DNA from: Proteobacteria bacterium UBA4656
GTDB lineage: Bacteria; Pseudomonadota; Gammaproteobacteria; Xanthomonadales; Ahniellaceae
NCBI GenBank assembly: GCA_002405525.1
Contig: DHLY01000020.1
Location: 27,961 to 41,137, forward strand
Direction: 5' to 3'
Length of the DNA: 13,177 bases
The position numbers and the translations under genes are program-made. Shown piece by piece: positions 1 through 7,562 of this stretch (positions within the stretch are counted from its first letter, which is position 1; each line of letters begins with the position of its first letter). The notes below the pieces were generated by a model. That model searched no databases and had not been told where the DNA came from. It saw only the letters and a program-made list of their open reading frames with translations.

Positions 1-14
1 CCCCCCCCCCCCCC
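1..14. repeat. Poly-C tract at the window edge
   Basis: Fourteen consecutive C residues open the window. They lie outside any gene, about 45 bases beyond the stop codon of the minus-strand GGDEF/EAL gene. A homopolymer exactly at an end is often a sequencing or assembly-edge artefact, so I attach no function to it. No terminator hairpin is visible in bases 15-58. Confidence 0.6.
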
Positions 15-58
15 GCCCGGCGTCACACTCTCCATCGACCATGCGACGCGCAGGAAGT

Positions 59-2620
59 TCACCATACGGAACGGGAGTCGCCGACATCCAGCAACCGCTG
101 GCGGTCGGCGAGCAGGCGCTCGAAGTCCTCTGCGGCGAGCGGCCGGCAATACAGAAACCCCTGCAGGTGCTCGCAGCCGAGCCGGCGCAGGAAGGCGTGA
201 TGTTCCTCGCGCTCGACGCCCTGGGCGGCCACGCCAAGACCGGCGCTCCGCGCCATCTCGACGGTCGCGCGCACGATTGCCTCGGCGTCCGGATCGACGC
301 TGATGTTGCCCACCAGGCCGCGGTCAATCTTGACCCGGTCGACAGGGAGCCGCAGCAGGTGATCCAGCGTTCCCTCCACCCCGCCGAATTCGTCGATCGT
401 GATCGAGGCACCGGCCGCGCGCAGGAGATCCATCAGATCTTGGGGCCACGGCAGGCCGATGCGCTCGGCGACCTCGAGGCACAGCGCCGCCGGGTCGAGA
501 CCGCTGGCGGCGACCGCATCACGCACCGTGTCGGCCAGATTCGACTGACGCAACTGCGATGCCGAAAGATTGACGCTGACCCGCAACGGGAGGCCGAAGC
601 GCTGTCGCCAGCGCTGCACATCGGCGCAAGCACGACGCAGCACCCACTCGCCGATCGGCACGATCAGGCCGGTTTCCTCGGCCAGCGGCAGGAACGCCCC
701 TGGACCGAGCCCCCCCAGTTCCGGATGTTCCCAGCGGAGCAGGGCCTCGACGCCCACCACGTCCTCGGAATCGGAGCCCACCAGCGGCTGGTAGAAAACG
801 CGCAATTCGCCGTTGCGCTCGGCCCGACGCAGCCCTGGCTCCAACGCCAACGGCTGCCTCGGCGATTCCTGCGCCCCCGGGCCCCAGGCGTGGAAGGTGT
901 TTCGCCCCAGATCCTTGGCGCTGGACATCGCAGCGTCGGCGCGCCGGATCATCGAGCCCGCGGGCAGCGCGTCGTCGGGGTGGAAACTGATGCCGATGCT
1001 GGCCGTGATCCGCAGATCGCGTCCATCGCGCAGGGTGATCGGCAGCTCCAGGATCCGGCAGGCCTGCTCGGCGATGCGCAGCGCGTCGTTGCGATGCGTC
1101 AAGTGGCGCAGGATCGCGGTGAACGCGTCGCCGGCGTAGCGCGCAAGGGTATCGGCGGCACGCAGCACGCCGCGCACGCGCCCGGCGGCCGCGACCAGCA
1201 CCTCGTCGCCCACCCCGTAGCCGAAACCGTCGTTGACTCGCTTGAAGTGGTCGAGGTCGATGAACAGCACGGCGAACATCTCGCCGCTGTGCCGGGCCCC
1301 TTCCGTCGCGGCCTCGAGGCGCTCCTCGAACAGCAGCCGGTTCGGCAACCCGGTGAGCGGATCGTGCAGCGCCGTCGCGCTGCCGTCGGCGCGCGCGCGC
1401 TCGATGTCCCGATCGAATCCGAGCCGGGCGGCGGCCACCGCCATCACCTCGCGCAGCCCGGGCACCTCGAAGGCCCGGCGGCGGCATGCAACCAGGGCGC
1501 CCACGACACCCAGGCCGCGGTCCAGGATCGGAACCGCGAGGACCCCTTCGAATCCGGCCACCGGGCCAGGGCTGCCGCCCGGCACGCCCGCAACGACGCC
1601 GGCGCGTTCGCCCGCCGACGCGTCGGCCCGCAGGCGGCGCAGGATGTCCGGGAAGAACTCGGCAGGCAGCACGGCAGCGCCGTGCCGGTCCACCACGGTG
1701 ACCCCGTCCCCGCCGCGCTCGGCACCCTCGACCACCCACAGGCCGTCGGCATCCAGCCACGCCGCCAGCGCCTCGAGCACGGCACCGCTGCCGCCCGCAC
1801 TGCGCTGCGCGACCGCGGCCGCCGCATGCAGCGCAGCGCGCTGACCGCGATCGTCGAATACGTCGCGCAGGTAGGCCAAGCCGACCCGGCGCTGTCCGAC
1901 GTGCAGCATGTGCGTCGAAACCTCGATCCCGCCGTTACCGGCGTCCCGACCGTCGGAGCGCAGGCGGACCCGGCCACCGCGCGCCAGCAGGTCCTGCAGG
2001 TCGCGGCGCGTCACCGGACCGAGGCCCGGATCGAGCCCGTCCAGCGACAGCCCGGCAATGTCCTCGCGACGCAAGCCGGCGCGCCGGCAGAACGCCGGGT
2101 TGGCATCGATCAGCAGTCCCGTCCCCGGATCCCAGGCCAGGATTCCGTCGGGGCAGCCTTCGGCGGCGAGTCCCAGCACGTTCATCGGCGCGGCGCGAGC
2201 CGGCGCCGGTGCCCGCAGTGCGCCATGCATGCCAGACGCAAGCACCCGCTGGAGGCGGTGGATCGCCTCCAGGCCGATCACCGGGCTGCGCAGCCAGTCG
2301 ACCACCGACTCGGGCTCACCCTCGATGCGCCAGCGCGAAGCGAGGTCCTCGGGCCGGGCGATCCCGATCACCGGCGCGCCGACGCCTGCGATGCGCAGCG
2401 CGCGGCAGAAACCGATCGCGTCGGCGGCATCGCCCCGGAATTCGAGCAGCACGGCGTCGAGGCGGGGCGCACCGGCCAGGAAGGCGTGGGCCTCGGAAAA
2501 ATCCTTGGCGGTATAGATGGCGTCGAACTCGTAGCCGTCCAGGGTCTCGAAGACCGCGCGGCAATCGTCGCGGTCCGGCACCACGACCAGCACTTCGCCT
2601 CGCACCAGGCGGCGGCTCAC
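59..2620 (-). CDS. Receiver-PAS-GAF-GGDEF-EAL protein with degenerate catalytic sites, probable c-di-GMP receptor
   Basis: This 853-residue cytoplasmic protein has five apparent domains: a receiver-like domain (about 8-127), PAS (145-255), GAF-like (268-400), GGDEF (418-580) and EAL (595-845). No membrane segment or signal peptide is seen. The receiver has Glu60 (VLLE) where the phospho-acceptor Asp is expected. The GGDEF signature reads AGDAF (496-500), which should abolish cyclase activity, but the I-site RAAD (487-490) sits exactly five residues upstream. In the EAL domain, E625-A-L, N684, E716, K764 and Q820 remain. The usual DDFG is DEFG (E744), and AEGVE is AQGVE (Q800), replacing a glutamate that is essential in RocR. 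The layout recalls FimX- or LapD-type effectors, so c-di-GMP binding rather than turnover is my inference. The start is GTG at 2618-2620, overlapping the upstream stop by four bases (GTGA), so translation is probably coupled. Confidence 0.9.
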   Translation of the reverse strand: MSRRLVRGEVLVVVPDRDDCRAVFETLDGYEFDAIYTAKDFSEAHAFLAGAPRLDAVLLEFRGDAADAIGFCRALRIAGVGAPVIGIARPEDLASRWRIEGEPESVVDWLRSPVIGLEAIHRLQRVLASGMHGALRAPAPARAAPMNVLGLAAEGCPDGILAWDPGTGLLIDANPAFCRRAGLRREDIAGLSLDGLDPGLGPVTRRDLQDLLARGGRVRLRSDGRDAGNGGIEVSTHMLHVGQRRVGLAYLRDVFDDRGQRAALHAAAAVAQRSAGGSGAVLEALAAWLDADGLWVVEGAERGGDGVTVVDRHGAAVLPAEFFPDILRRLRADASAGERAGVVAGVPGGSPGPVAGFEGVLAVPILDRGLGVVGALVACRRRAFEVPGLREVMAVAAARLGFDRDIERARADGSATALHDPLTGLPNRLLFEERLEAATEGARHSGEMFAVLFIDLDHFKRVNDGFGYGVGDEVLVAAAGRVRGVLRAADTLARYAGDAFTAILRHLTHRNDALRIAEQACRILELPITLRDGRDLRITASIGISFHPDDALPAGSMIRRADAAMSSAKDLGRNTFHAWGPGAQESPRQPLALEPGLRRAERNGELRVFYQPLVGSDSEDVVGVEALLRWEHPELGGLGPGAFLPLAEETGLIVPIGEWVLRRACADVQRWRQRFGLPLRVSVNLSASQLRQSNLADTVRDAVAASGLDPAALCLEVAERIGLPWPQDLMDLLRAAGASITIDEFGGVEGTLDHLLRLPVDRVKIDRGLVGNISVDPDAEAIVRATVEMARSAGLGVAAQGVEREEHHAFLRRLGCEHLQGFLYCRPLAAEDFERLLADRQRLLDVGDSRSVW

Positions 2621-3126
2621 CGCGGCACCCAGCGCCCGTCGCGCAGCCGAAGCCGGGGCGCGCTCCCGGAGTCGTCAAGGAAGCGCTCCACCATGGCCTC
2701 GAGGTCGGCGGGCAGGCTCACCCGCGCATCGATCAACACCAGCTTGCGCGCGTTGGCGCCCTGCTGACGCGCCTTGCCGATCGTGCGCAGCAGCGGCAGG
2801 ATCTGCGCGCGGGCCGCAGGCGCCTCCCGCAGCGGCGCCAGTCCGGGAAACAGGTACACGCCGAACTGCTGCCGACCGAGGATGAAGCGCAGGGCGTCCT
2901 GCGGACGGGCACTGGCCGTGACCGGAACCCCTCCCTCGCGCAGGCTGGTGATCGCGCCCTGCTCGGAACAAATGTAGACCGCGCAGCCGCTGCGCACCGC
3001 GAAGCGCCTGAACTGCGCCACCACTTCCGCGACTCGGGGAGTGTCGATCACCAGCAGCGCGCACGGCGACGCGACGATGCGATCGAACAATCGCGCGGTC
3101 ACGAACAACGACCCGGTGTCGGGCAT
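2617..3126 (-). CDS. Small protein resembling the N-terminal domain of Ycf46-type AAA proteins, no ATPase module
   Basis: This 169-residue protein has no signal peptide or membrane segment. Its pattern looks like an alpha/beta domain: a hydrophobic strand ending in VIDTPR (about 24-31), a helix AEVVAQFRRFAVRSG, a strand AVYICS, a strand FGVYLF (88-93), and a late LVLIDARVSLPADLE (129-143). That order resembles the N-terminal part of Ycf46-like AAA proteins, where a similar domain precedes the ATPase. No Walker A or B motif follows, so this is at most a stand-alone version; the family link is from memory. The stop overlaps the GTG of the c-di-GMP protein gene, so the two are probably made together, and an adaptor role is possible. 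I chose the ATG at 3124-3126. The frame stays open to an ATG at 3250-3252, but that start would collide with the divergent gene. No strong ribosome binding site marks either start. Confidence 0.7.
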   Translation of the reverse strand: MPDTGSLFVTARLFDRIVASPCALLVIDTPRVAEVVAQFRRFAVRSGCAVYICSEQGAITSLREGGVPVTASARPQDALRFILGRQQFGVYLFPGLAPLREAPAARAQILPLLRTIGKARQQGANARKLVLIDARVSLPADLEAMVERFLDDSGSAPRLRLRDGRWVPR

Positions 3127-3250
3127 GCTGCTGGCGCTGGCGTGATCCAAGCTGGGCCTCTCGAGCGCGTCCACCGTACGCAGTGCGCGGAACCCGCCCT
3201 CTACCCGATGATAGTCTGTGCGCTCCTGCAATGCCCGGGTTTTCTCGCCC
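3127..3250. promoter_or_regulatory. Intergenic region between divergent genes, presumably both promoters
   Basis: These 124 bases separate the minus-strand regulator pair from the plus-strand fatty-acid gene, so promoters for both are expected here. The only element I would point to is TATCAT on the minus strand (complement of 3208-3213), five of six matches to a -10 box, with no convincing -35. I see no clear sigma70 pair for the plus-strand gene and no obvious operator palindrome. Confidence 0.35.
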
Positions 3251-5290
3251 ATGTTCGAAGGCCTCCGCTTCATGCACTGGCGCACCAATCTCGGCGCCGA
3301 CGGATTCCTGATGCTGACGCTCGACCGCGCCGGAGAGTCGGCGAACAGCCTTGGCCGCGCGGTTCTGGAGGAGCTGGCAACCCTGCTGGAGCGGGTTGCC
3401 ATAGAGCCCCCGAAAGGCCTGATCCTGCGCTCCGGCAAGCCCGGCGGCTTCATTGTGGGCGCCGACCTGCGCGAGTTCGAGCAATTCGCCCGCAAGGGCC
3501 AGGTGCAGGACGCGATCCGCCGCGGCCATCGCGCCTTCGACATGCTGGCTGCGCTGCCCTGCCCTACCGTTTCGGCCATCCACGGCGCCTGCATGGGCGG
3601 CGGCACCGAAATCTCGCTGGCCTGCCGCTGGCGCGTGGCCAGCAACGACCCGAAGACCCGGATCGGCCTGCCCGAGGTGATGCTCGGCATCCAGCCCGGC
3701 TGGGGGGGCTCGGCCCGGCTGCCGCACCTGGTCGGCGCGCCGGCGGCCTTCGACATGATGCTGACCGGGCGCGCGCTGTCGGCCTCTGCCGCGCGCGCGA
3801 TCGGCCTGGTCGACGCGGTCTGCGACGAGGCCGCCCTGATCGACACCGCCAAGAAGCTGCTCGCCCGCCGCGCGCCGCGACCGCTGAAGCAGCGCCTGCT
3901 GGCGTGGGCGACCAATCTGTGGCCTGCGCGCCAGGTGCTGGCGCCGACCATCCGCCGACAGGTCGCACGCAGGGCCGACCCGAAGCACTACCCCGCGCCG
4001 TTCGCGATGATCGACCTGTGGCGACGCCAGGGCGGCAGCGTGCGCGCGATGCTGCGCGCCGAGCCGCGCGCGGTCGAAAGGCTCGCCGCCACGTCGACCG
4101 CACAGAACCTCGTGCGCGTGTACTTCCTGCAGGAGGCGCTCAAGGCGCAGGGCGCGAAGGACGGCCACGGCATCGCTCGCGTGCACGTGGTCGGCGCCGG
4201 CGTGATGGGCGGCGACATCGCCGCGTGGTGCGCATTGCAGGGCTTCGAGGTCAGCCTGCAGGACCGCGAGCTGCGGTTCGTGCAGCCCGCGCTGGATCGG
4301 GCGCAGGAATTGTTCGCGCGCAGGCTCAAGACGGAAGCGCGCATCGCCGCGGCGCGTGCGCGCCTCGTCGCCGACGTCGAGGGCGCGCGCGTGCCCGAGG
4401 CTGACCTCGTGATCGAGGCGATCTTCGAGAACGCCGAGGCCAAACAGTCGCTGTATGCGTCGATCGAGCCGCGCCTGAAGCCCGGCGCGCTGCTGGTCAG
4501 CAACACCTCGTCGATTCCGCTCGCGGTGCTGCGCGAAAAACTGACCGACCCCTCGCGTTTCGCCGGCCTGCACTACTTCAACCCGGTCGCGCAGATGCCG
4601 CTGGTCGAGATCGTGCGCCATGACGCGCTCTCGCCGGAGGCGGCGAGGCGCCTCGCAGGCTTCGTTCGCGCCATCGACAAGCTGCCGGTGCTGGTGGCGC
4701 CGTCCCCGGGCTTTCTGGTCAACCGCATCCTGATGCCCTACATGCTGGAAGCCGCGACCGCCTGGGCGGAAGGCATCCCGGGCGCGGCCATCGACCGCGC
4801 GGCGAAGTCCTTCGGCATGCCGATGGGGCCGATCGAATTGATCGACACCGTCGGGCTCGATGTCGCGGCCTCGGTGGCTCGCATCCTCGCGCCTTTCCTC
4901 GGCCTAGACCTGCCGAAGGGCCTCGACGGCTCGGTGGACGCCGGGCGCCGTGGCAAGAAGGACGGCCAGGGCCTTTATGCGTGGAAGGACGGCAGGCCGG
5001 TCAAGCCGGACGTGCCGAAAGGCTACGTGCCGCCTGCCGATCTCGCCGAGCGCCTCGTCCTGCCGATGGTCAACGAGGCCGTGGCCTGTCTCGGCGACGG
5101 TGTGGTGGACAACGCCGACCTGCTCGATGCCGGCGTGATCTTCGGCACCGGCTTCGCGCCGTTCCGCGGCGGCCCGATACAGTATGTCCGGCAGACCGGC
5201 GCCGACGCCATGCGCTCCCGGCTGGAGGCGCTGGCGGCAAAGTACGGGCCGCGATTCAAGCCCAAAGGCGGCTGGGACCGCGTCGGCTGA
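3251..5290 (+). CDS. fadJ: Fatty acid oxidation complex alpha subunit: enoyl-CoA hydratase / 3-hydroxyacyl-CoA dehydrogenase
   Basis: This bifunctional beta-oxidation enzyme hydrates trans-2-enoyl-CoA and oxidises L-3-hydroxyacyl-CoA with NAD. It has 679 residues, slightly shorter than E. coli FadB (729) or FadJ (714). The N-terminal crotonase part shows FIVGADLREF (67-76), HGACMGGGTE with catalytic-type Glu120, and IGLPE with Glu142. The dehydrogenase part opens with the NAD-binding GAGVMG (315-320) and has the HYFNP catalytic His441 with Glu453 in VEIVRH. A second 3HCDH C-terminal repeat follows (about 595-679), with FGTGFAPFRGGP at 631-642. All key residues are present. The start MFEGLRF at 3251 fits the family; an in-frame GTG at 3218 would add 11 residues, and neither has a clear Shine-Dalgarno sequence. 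No thiolase partner (fadA or fadI) lies in this window. FadB versus FadJ cannot be settled here, so the symbol is provisional. Confidence 0.93.
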   Translation: MFEGLRFMHWRTNLGADGFLMLTLDRAGESANSLGRAVLEELATLLERVAIEPPKGLILRSGKPGGFIVGADLREFEQFARKGQVQDAIRRGHRAFDMLAALPCPTVSAIHGACMGGGTEISLACRWRVASNDPKTRIGLPEVMLGIQPGWGGSARLPHLVGAPAAFDMMLTGRALSASAARAIGLVDAVCDEAALIDTAKKLLARRAPRPLKQRLLAWATNLWPARQVLAPTIRRQVARRADPKHYPAPFAMIDLWRRQGGSVRAMLRAEPRAVERLAATSTAQNLVRVYFLQEALKAQGAKDGHGIARVHVVGAGVMGGDIAAWCALQGFEVSLQDRELRFVQPALDRAQELFARRLKTEARIAAARARLVADVEGARVPEADLVIEAIFENAEAKQSLYASIEPRLKPGALLVSNTSSIPLAVLREKLTDPSRFAGLHYFNPVAQMPLVEIVRHDALSPEAARRLAGFVRAIDKLPVLVAPSPGFLVNRILMPYMLEAATAWAEGIPGAAIDRAAKSFGMPMGPIELIDTVGLDVAASVARILAPFLGLDLPKGLDGSVDAGRRGKKDGQGLYAWKDGRPVKPDVPKGYVPPADLAERLVLPMVNEAVACLGDGVVDNADLLDAGVIFGTGFAPFRGGPIQYVRQTGADAMRSRLEALAAKYGPRFKPKGGWDRVG

Positions 5291-5391
5291 CCGCCGCGCA
5301 GCGCCGGCGCGAGCCTGCAATCGCGCGGGTCCGGTCGATCGCGAGGCCGTCGCTGGCCTTTGCGAGGCAGAACAGAACCAGGAACAGCGGC

Positions 5392-6054
5392 TCAGTGGCG
5401 ACCAGCCGTGCCGGAGCCCACCCGCATCGAGTTCGCGGAGTCGCGCTCCGACGCGGGTACCGGGGACACCGGTGCGAGGGTCACCCCGCCCCCTCCGCAC
5501 GTCAACCAAGTGTTGGGCGTGAACGAACAGCGGGGCGGCGCGATGGTCACCAACACCGGTAATTCGCTGGCGATGCGTTCGCCGGTCGCAGTGCGCGCGG
5601 CACCGTAGAGCGCACTGCGCACCGCGCGCAGCGCGACTCGCGCGTACGGCTCGGCCGGGCTGCGTTCGATGCGTTCGCCCACGAGCCGGCCGCGCGCGTC
5701 GATGCTCAGGGTCAGCGCGACGTTCACCGGCGCCGCATCACCCGGCCAAGGCGGCAGCGATCCCGTTCCCAACGGCCATCGGCCGATCTTGATCACCCGG
5801 GCCGGGACGGCCACGGCCGCGCCGGGGCTTTCGCCGGCGCCAGGCGCGGCGCCGTTCGCCTCGATGGCGTCCGGCGAGGCAGCCGGCAGCGCCGCCGCCG
5901 CACCCAGCCGGGGGCCGCCGCCCGGATCGTCCCGCCCGGCGGATACCCGTGTGGGCATATCGATGGCGAAGGAAGCACCGCGGTCGGCGCTCACGTCCGT
6001 GCCGACGGGGCGCGACGATGCCGCAGACGTCATGCGAACCGGACCGTCGGCCAC
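5392..6054 (-). CDS. TonB C-terminal-like segment, probably the detached 3' part of the M56 peptidase gene
   Basis: The open frame begins at a GTG (6052-6054) and encodes 220 residues. A Pro/Ala/Gly-rich linker leads into a TonB-C-like stretch at about 108-170: PVNVALTLSIDARGRLVG, then a helix YARVALRAVRSALYGA, then PVLVTIAP. That order fits energy-transducer TonB C-terminal domains. A low-complexity tail of about 50 residues follows, which is unusual. The frame is the same as that of the upstream M56 peptidase gene. Between them lie one TAG (6169-6171) and 38 sense codons of ordinary composition. No ribosome binding site precedes the GTG or the ATG at 6033. I therefore think this is the 3' portion of one M56-TonB gene cut by a nonsense codon, rather than an independent gene. 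If it is translated separately, it would lack the membrane anchor. Confidence 0.55.
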   Translation of the reverse strand: MADGPVRMTSAASSRPVGTDVSADRGASFAIDMPTRVSAGRDDPGGGPRLGAAAALPAASPDAIEANGAAPGAGESPGAAVAVPARVIKIGRWPLGTGSLPPWPGDAAPVNVALTLSIDARGRLVGERIERSPAEPYARVALRAVRSALYGAARTATGERIASELPVLVTIAPPRCSFTPNTWLTCGGGGVTLAPVSPVPASERDSANSMRVGSGTAGRH

Positions 6055-6068
6055 CGCAGGCGTGACCG

Positions 6069-6084
6069 CCGGCCGGCCGGCCGG
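6069..6084. repeat. Four tandem CCGG units
   Basis: CCGG is repeated four times without error inside the open stretch between the M56 stop and the TonB-like segment. The run is self-complementary and its unit is not a multiple of three, so gain or loss of one unit would shift the reading frame. In a GC-rich genome such a run can also arise by chance. Confidence 0.7.
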
Positions 6085-6168
6085 CGAAACGCGGGCGGAA
6101 ACGCCCCAGGTCGGCGCCGGGTCAAGCGGGGTCGCCGGCGCATCCCCTCGCCCGACCAGCTCCGCGCG

Positions 6169-7179
6169 CTACGGGCGGACCGGAACGCCCGCCTCGACCC
6201 GCAACGGCATCGGGAATGGCGCCCCCGCGGGCGCTTCGACCACACCGCCTGGAGCGTCGACCGGACGGGCAGCGTGGGCCGCACCAAAAGCGCCGGCCGC
6301 GACCGCCACCAGGACCGGCAGTCGCCACACCGCCCGCCCCAGAAGGTGGCCGCGCAGCATCGCAACCCGCTCCACGGCCGGATGGCGTCCGGGCCAGTGG
6401 CTCGCCACTGGCGATCCGGCCGCAGACTGCGCATCCCGCGCCAGCAGGCGGGCATACCGCGACGCCTGGCGGGGGCGCCGGCGCAGCACCGCGGCATCAC
6501 ACGAGATCTCCTGGTCGCGACGGAAAACTGCGTGCGCCCACCAGGCAAGAGGATTGAACCACTGCGCGGCCAGCAGCGCCGCGGCAAGCAGGTTCCATAG
6601 CGGATCGCAGCGCCGGGCGTGGACGCGCTCGTGGGCAAGGATCAGCCGACGGTCGTCGACCTCGAACCGCGACTTGAAGTCCAGGGGCAGGACGAGGCGG
6701 GGACGCAAGGCGCCGAACACACCCGGCTGGCCCCCGGCACCGATGCGCCATGGCCAGCCATCAGGTCGCGGCAGCAGCCCACCGAGATATCGACGGTGCC
6801 GACGCCACATCCATCCTCCCAGCGCCAGCGTGCCGAGCGCCCAGGGCACGAGCAGCGAGACGCTCGACACGCGCGATCCGGGGTCCGCTGCCGCGGCATC
6901 CGGCGCCATCGGCACGCCGGAGCCGCCGGCGGCTGCCGCCCGCAAGCCGGGCGCTGCAGGCAGCGCGATCAGGCTGAACGCTTGCCGCGCGGGGTCGTCA
7001 GCGGGCGGTTGCGGCAGCGCGAGCACCAGCAGCGACAGCGGCACCAGCAGCCAGGCGGTATGGGCGACCTCGGCGCCGGCGAAACGGTGCATCGCGCGCC
7101 GCAGCGCCAGCACCGTGAGCATCGCAGCCGCCAGCACGCATGCGGCGGAAAACAGGAATGAGGCGATCGCGTCAATCAT
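6169..7179 (-). CDS. M56 family (BlaR1/MecR1-like) membrane metallopeptidase
   Basis: This 336-residue inner-membrane zinc protease belongs to the family in which a membrane sensor destroys a BlaI-type repressor. Hydrophobic segments lie at about 5-27, 39-56, 107-125 and 286-303. The zinc motif is HERVH (183-187), with Glu224 in RRDQEISCD as the likely third ligand, so the catalytic site is intact. The frame ends at a TAG just after PLRVEAGVPVRP, in what reads like the start of a periplasmic beta domain, and stays open in the same frame beyond it. The protein therefore looks truncated, and no penicillin-binding sensor domain is present. The start ATG (7177-7179) lies inside the end of the repressor gene with an 8-base overlap. 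A strong GGAGG stands nine bases upstream, so the two genes form an operon. The actual signal sensed is unknown. Confidence 0.85.
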   Translation of the reverse strand: MIDAIASFLFSAACVLAAAMLTVLALRRAMHRFAGAEVAHTAWLLVPLSLLVLALPQPPADDPARQAFSLIALPAAPGLRAAAAGGSGVPMAPDAAAADPGSRVSSVSLLVPWALGTLALGGWMWRRHRRYLGGLLPRPDGWPWRIGAGGQPGVFGALRPRLVLPLDFKSRFEVDDRRLILAHERVHARRCDPLWNLLAAALLAAQWFNPLAWWAHAVFRRDQEISCDAAVLRRRPRQASRYARLLARDAQSAAGSPVASHWPGRHPAVERVAMLRGHLLGRAVWRLPVLVAVAAGAFGAAHAARPVDAPGGVVEAPAGAPFPMPLRVEAGVPVRP

Positions 7180-7537
7180 GGTCGAGATCCTCCAGCAGTT
7201 TCCTCAGGTCCGAGATGTCCCGGCGACTGAGCCGCCGGTGTTCCGTGAAGTGCGCCACCAGCGGGGCGATCCGCCCGTCGAACAGGCGATCGACCAGATC
7301 GCCGCTTCGTTGCGCGAGGTAGTGCGCGCGCGCCAGCAGCGGCCGGTAGCGGTAGCGGCGCCCATCCCTCTCTGCCTCGATCGCGCGCTTGCGGAGCAGC
7401 CGGTTGATGAGGGTCTTGATGGTTGCGGGCTGCCAGTCCACCGTCCCGGCGAGGGCGGCGATGATCTCCTCAGCGGTACACGGCGAGCGCCGCCAGAGAA
7501 CCTCCATCACCGTGCTCTCGGCATCGCTGATCGACAT
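7172..7537 (-). CDS. blaI: BlaI/MecI/CopY family transcriptional repressor
   Basis: This 121-residue DNA-binding protein starts MSISDAESTVMEVLW, the typical opening of the BlaI/MecI family. A winged helix follows: TAEEIIAALAG (21-31), then the recognition region ATIKTLINRLLRKR (38-51) and the wing RRYRYRP (60-66). The C-terminal half, rich in Leu and charged residues, should form the dimer domain. Family repressors bind as dimers and are inactivated by cleavage triggered by the neighbouring M56 protease, which overlaps this gene. I chose the ATG at 7535-7537 because it matches the family start and has AGGGG seven bases upstream. An in-frame ATG at 7564 lies within the -10 element and is rejected. 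Two operators flank the transcription start, so autoregulation is likely. The symbol denotes family, since no beta-lactamase is visible here. Confidence 0.92.
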   Translation of the reverse strand: MSISDAESTVMEVLWRRSPCTAEEIIAALAGTVDWQPATIKTLINRLLRKRAIEAERDGRRYRYRPLLARAHYLAQRSGDLVDRLFDGRIAPLVAHFTEHRRLSRRDISDLRKLLEDLDHD

Positions 7538-7540
7538 GTG

Positions 7541-7555
7541 TTTACCCCTGTAATC
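7541..7555. promoter_or_regulatory. BlaI-type operator, start-proximal copy
   Basis: The plus strand reads TTTACCCCTGTAATC. Its core TTAC-N4-GTAA (7542-7553) is the same layout as the staphylococcal bla/mec operator core. It covers the ribosome binding site of the repressor gene and lies just downstream of the expected transcription start. It matches the other copy closely when read on the opposite strand. Confidence 0.75.
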
Positions 7556-7562
7556 GCAACTC

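Noticed and set aside
41..2767. A 908-codon open frame on the plus strand
   Set aside because: It lies antisense to the clear GGDEF/EAL gene, its product is low-complexity with no family motifs, and long shadow frames are expected in such GC-rich DNA.
2675..4621. A 648-codon minus-strand frame across the fatty-acid gene
   Set aside because: It is antisense to the well-supported bifunctional enzyme and shows no domain pattern.
5341..5363. Possible terminator AGGCC/GGCCT followed by TTT after the fatty-acid gene
   Set aside because: The stem is only five base pairs with a very short T-run, so it is indistinguishable from chance in this composition.
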